Of a stretch of DNA of 5,726 bases, positions 5,349 to 5,726 are shown in pieces; positions within the stretch are counted from its first letter, which is position 1, and each line of letters opens with the position of its first letter. The notes below the pieces were generated by a model, which saw only the letters and a program-made list of their open reading frames with translations, ran no database searches and was not told the origin of the DNA. This stretch comes from Chitinophagaceae bacterium (lineage in GTDB: Bacteria; Bacteroidota; Bacteroidia; Chitinophagales; Chitinophagaceae): assembly GCA_019454915.1 (NCBI GenBank), contig JACFNM010000175.1:1-5726 (forward strand), read 5' to 3'. A program made the position numbers and the translations under genes.

Positions 5349-5726
5349 ATGAACGACATTACAGGAAATTTTGGACAGCTTTATTATCCCGTATCGGCTT
5401 TAGTTATTTATCAAACCCCGGGGACGCACAGCGATACCTATGTGGAGCATTTTAATATTGACAGGAAGGGTATTCCGGTTGACGCCCATCCATTAACGGA
5501 AAGAGAGGCGGTATTACTTGGAAAGGCACTGAATGTAAAGGATGAAAAGAAAAATGATTTTTTAAAGCCGAAAGGACTTTTACCCGTAAACATTCTTCAT
5601 ATCAATCCGGGTGAAAACGGTTCGGTACTATGGTACACCAAAGCAGGAAAAGTAAAACTGTTTTTTTCTGAATCCCTTGAAATACCTAACGGAACAGCCG
5701 AAGTGCCTGCCATGCTTTGGTACGCC
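5349..5726 (+). CDS. PRTRC system protein B, E2-like (3' truncated)
   Basis: The window ends after 126 codons with the reading frame still open, so only the N-terminal part of the protein is present. It matches PRTRC system protein B, which from family knowledge contains the Prok-E2_D domain related to ubiquitin-conjugating enzymes. It would accept the ubiquitin-like protein C from the E1 and pass it to a target (inference). Recognisable parts are 'SALVIYQTPGTHSDTYVEHFNIDRKGIPVDAHPLTEREAVLLGKAL' (16-61) and 'WYTKAGKVKLFFSESLEIPNGTAEVPAMLWYA' (95-126), the latter highly characteristic of the family. The part seen contains no cysteine, so any catalytic cysteine must lie beyond the window. The start follows the preceding stop by ten bases with a weak purine-rich stretch (AAAGAATCGG). 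A ThiF-type E1 gene is expected just downstream. Confidence 0.9.
   Translation, partial: MNDITGNFGQLYYPVSALVIYQTPGTHSDTYVEHFNIDRKGIPVDAHPLTEREAVLLGKALNVKDEKKNDFLKPKGLLPVNILHINPGENGSVLWYTKAGKVKLFFSESLEIPNGTAEVPAMLWYA

Overview
The window looks like part of a mobile or plasmid-derived accessory module from a member of the Bacteroidota, possibly Chitinophagaceae or Sphingobacteriaceae (the family is a guess). Three things support this. The only recognisable promoter has the Bacteroidota -7 element (TAACTTTG, fitting TAnnTTTG). Most genes start after A-rich leaders with no Shine-Dalgarno sequence. The proteins resemble those of Bacteroidota integrative elements and plasmids. All convincing genes are on the + strand and tightly packed, so the reading is a one-directional set of genes. 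No tRNA, rRNA, CRISPR array, transposase or integrase is visible, and no non-coding gap exceeds 80 bases.

Layout. Positions 1-76 hold a promoter and leader. Next come a short plasmid/phage-type single-stranded DNA-binding protein (77-469) and a DUF932 phage/plasmid-like protein (514-1587), closed by a strong hairpin terminator (1602-1629). Three accessory genes follow: an unrecognised 144-residue protein (1646-2080), a phage/plasmid-type protein with the 'FSGF..QGQGSSF' signature (2086-2775), and an unrecognised conserved-looking 141-residue protein (2828-3253). A near-perfect palindrome lies between the last two. The remainder is a PRTRC cassette (ParB-Related, ThiF-Related Cassette): protein E (3264-3899), protein C (3926-4144), an unrecognised 381-residue protein in the slot normally held by protein F (4193-5338), and the first 126 codons of protein B, cut by the window edge (5349-5726).

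How the genes may work together. From family knowledge, PRTRC protein C is a prokaryotic ubiquitin-like (beta-grasp) protein, protein B is related to E2 conjugating enzymes, and the ThiF-type E1 partner should lie just downstream. The window therefore carries the modifier and the start of the E2-like part of a bacterial ubiquitin-like conjugation system, beside an SSB and a DUF932 protein that suggest plasmid or element DNA maintenance. The targets and purpose of PRTRC systems are not known to me. The main open points are the unrecognised protein between C and B, the three genes before E, a leader motif repeated at fixed distance before four start codons, and two inverted repeats.
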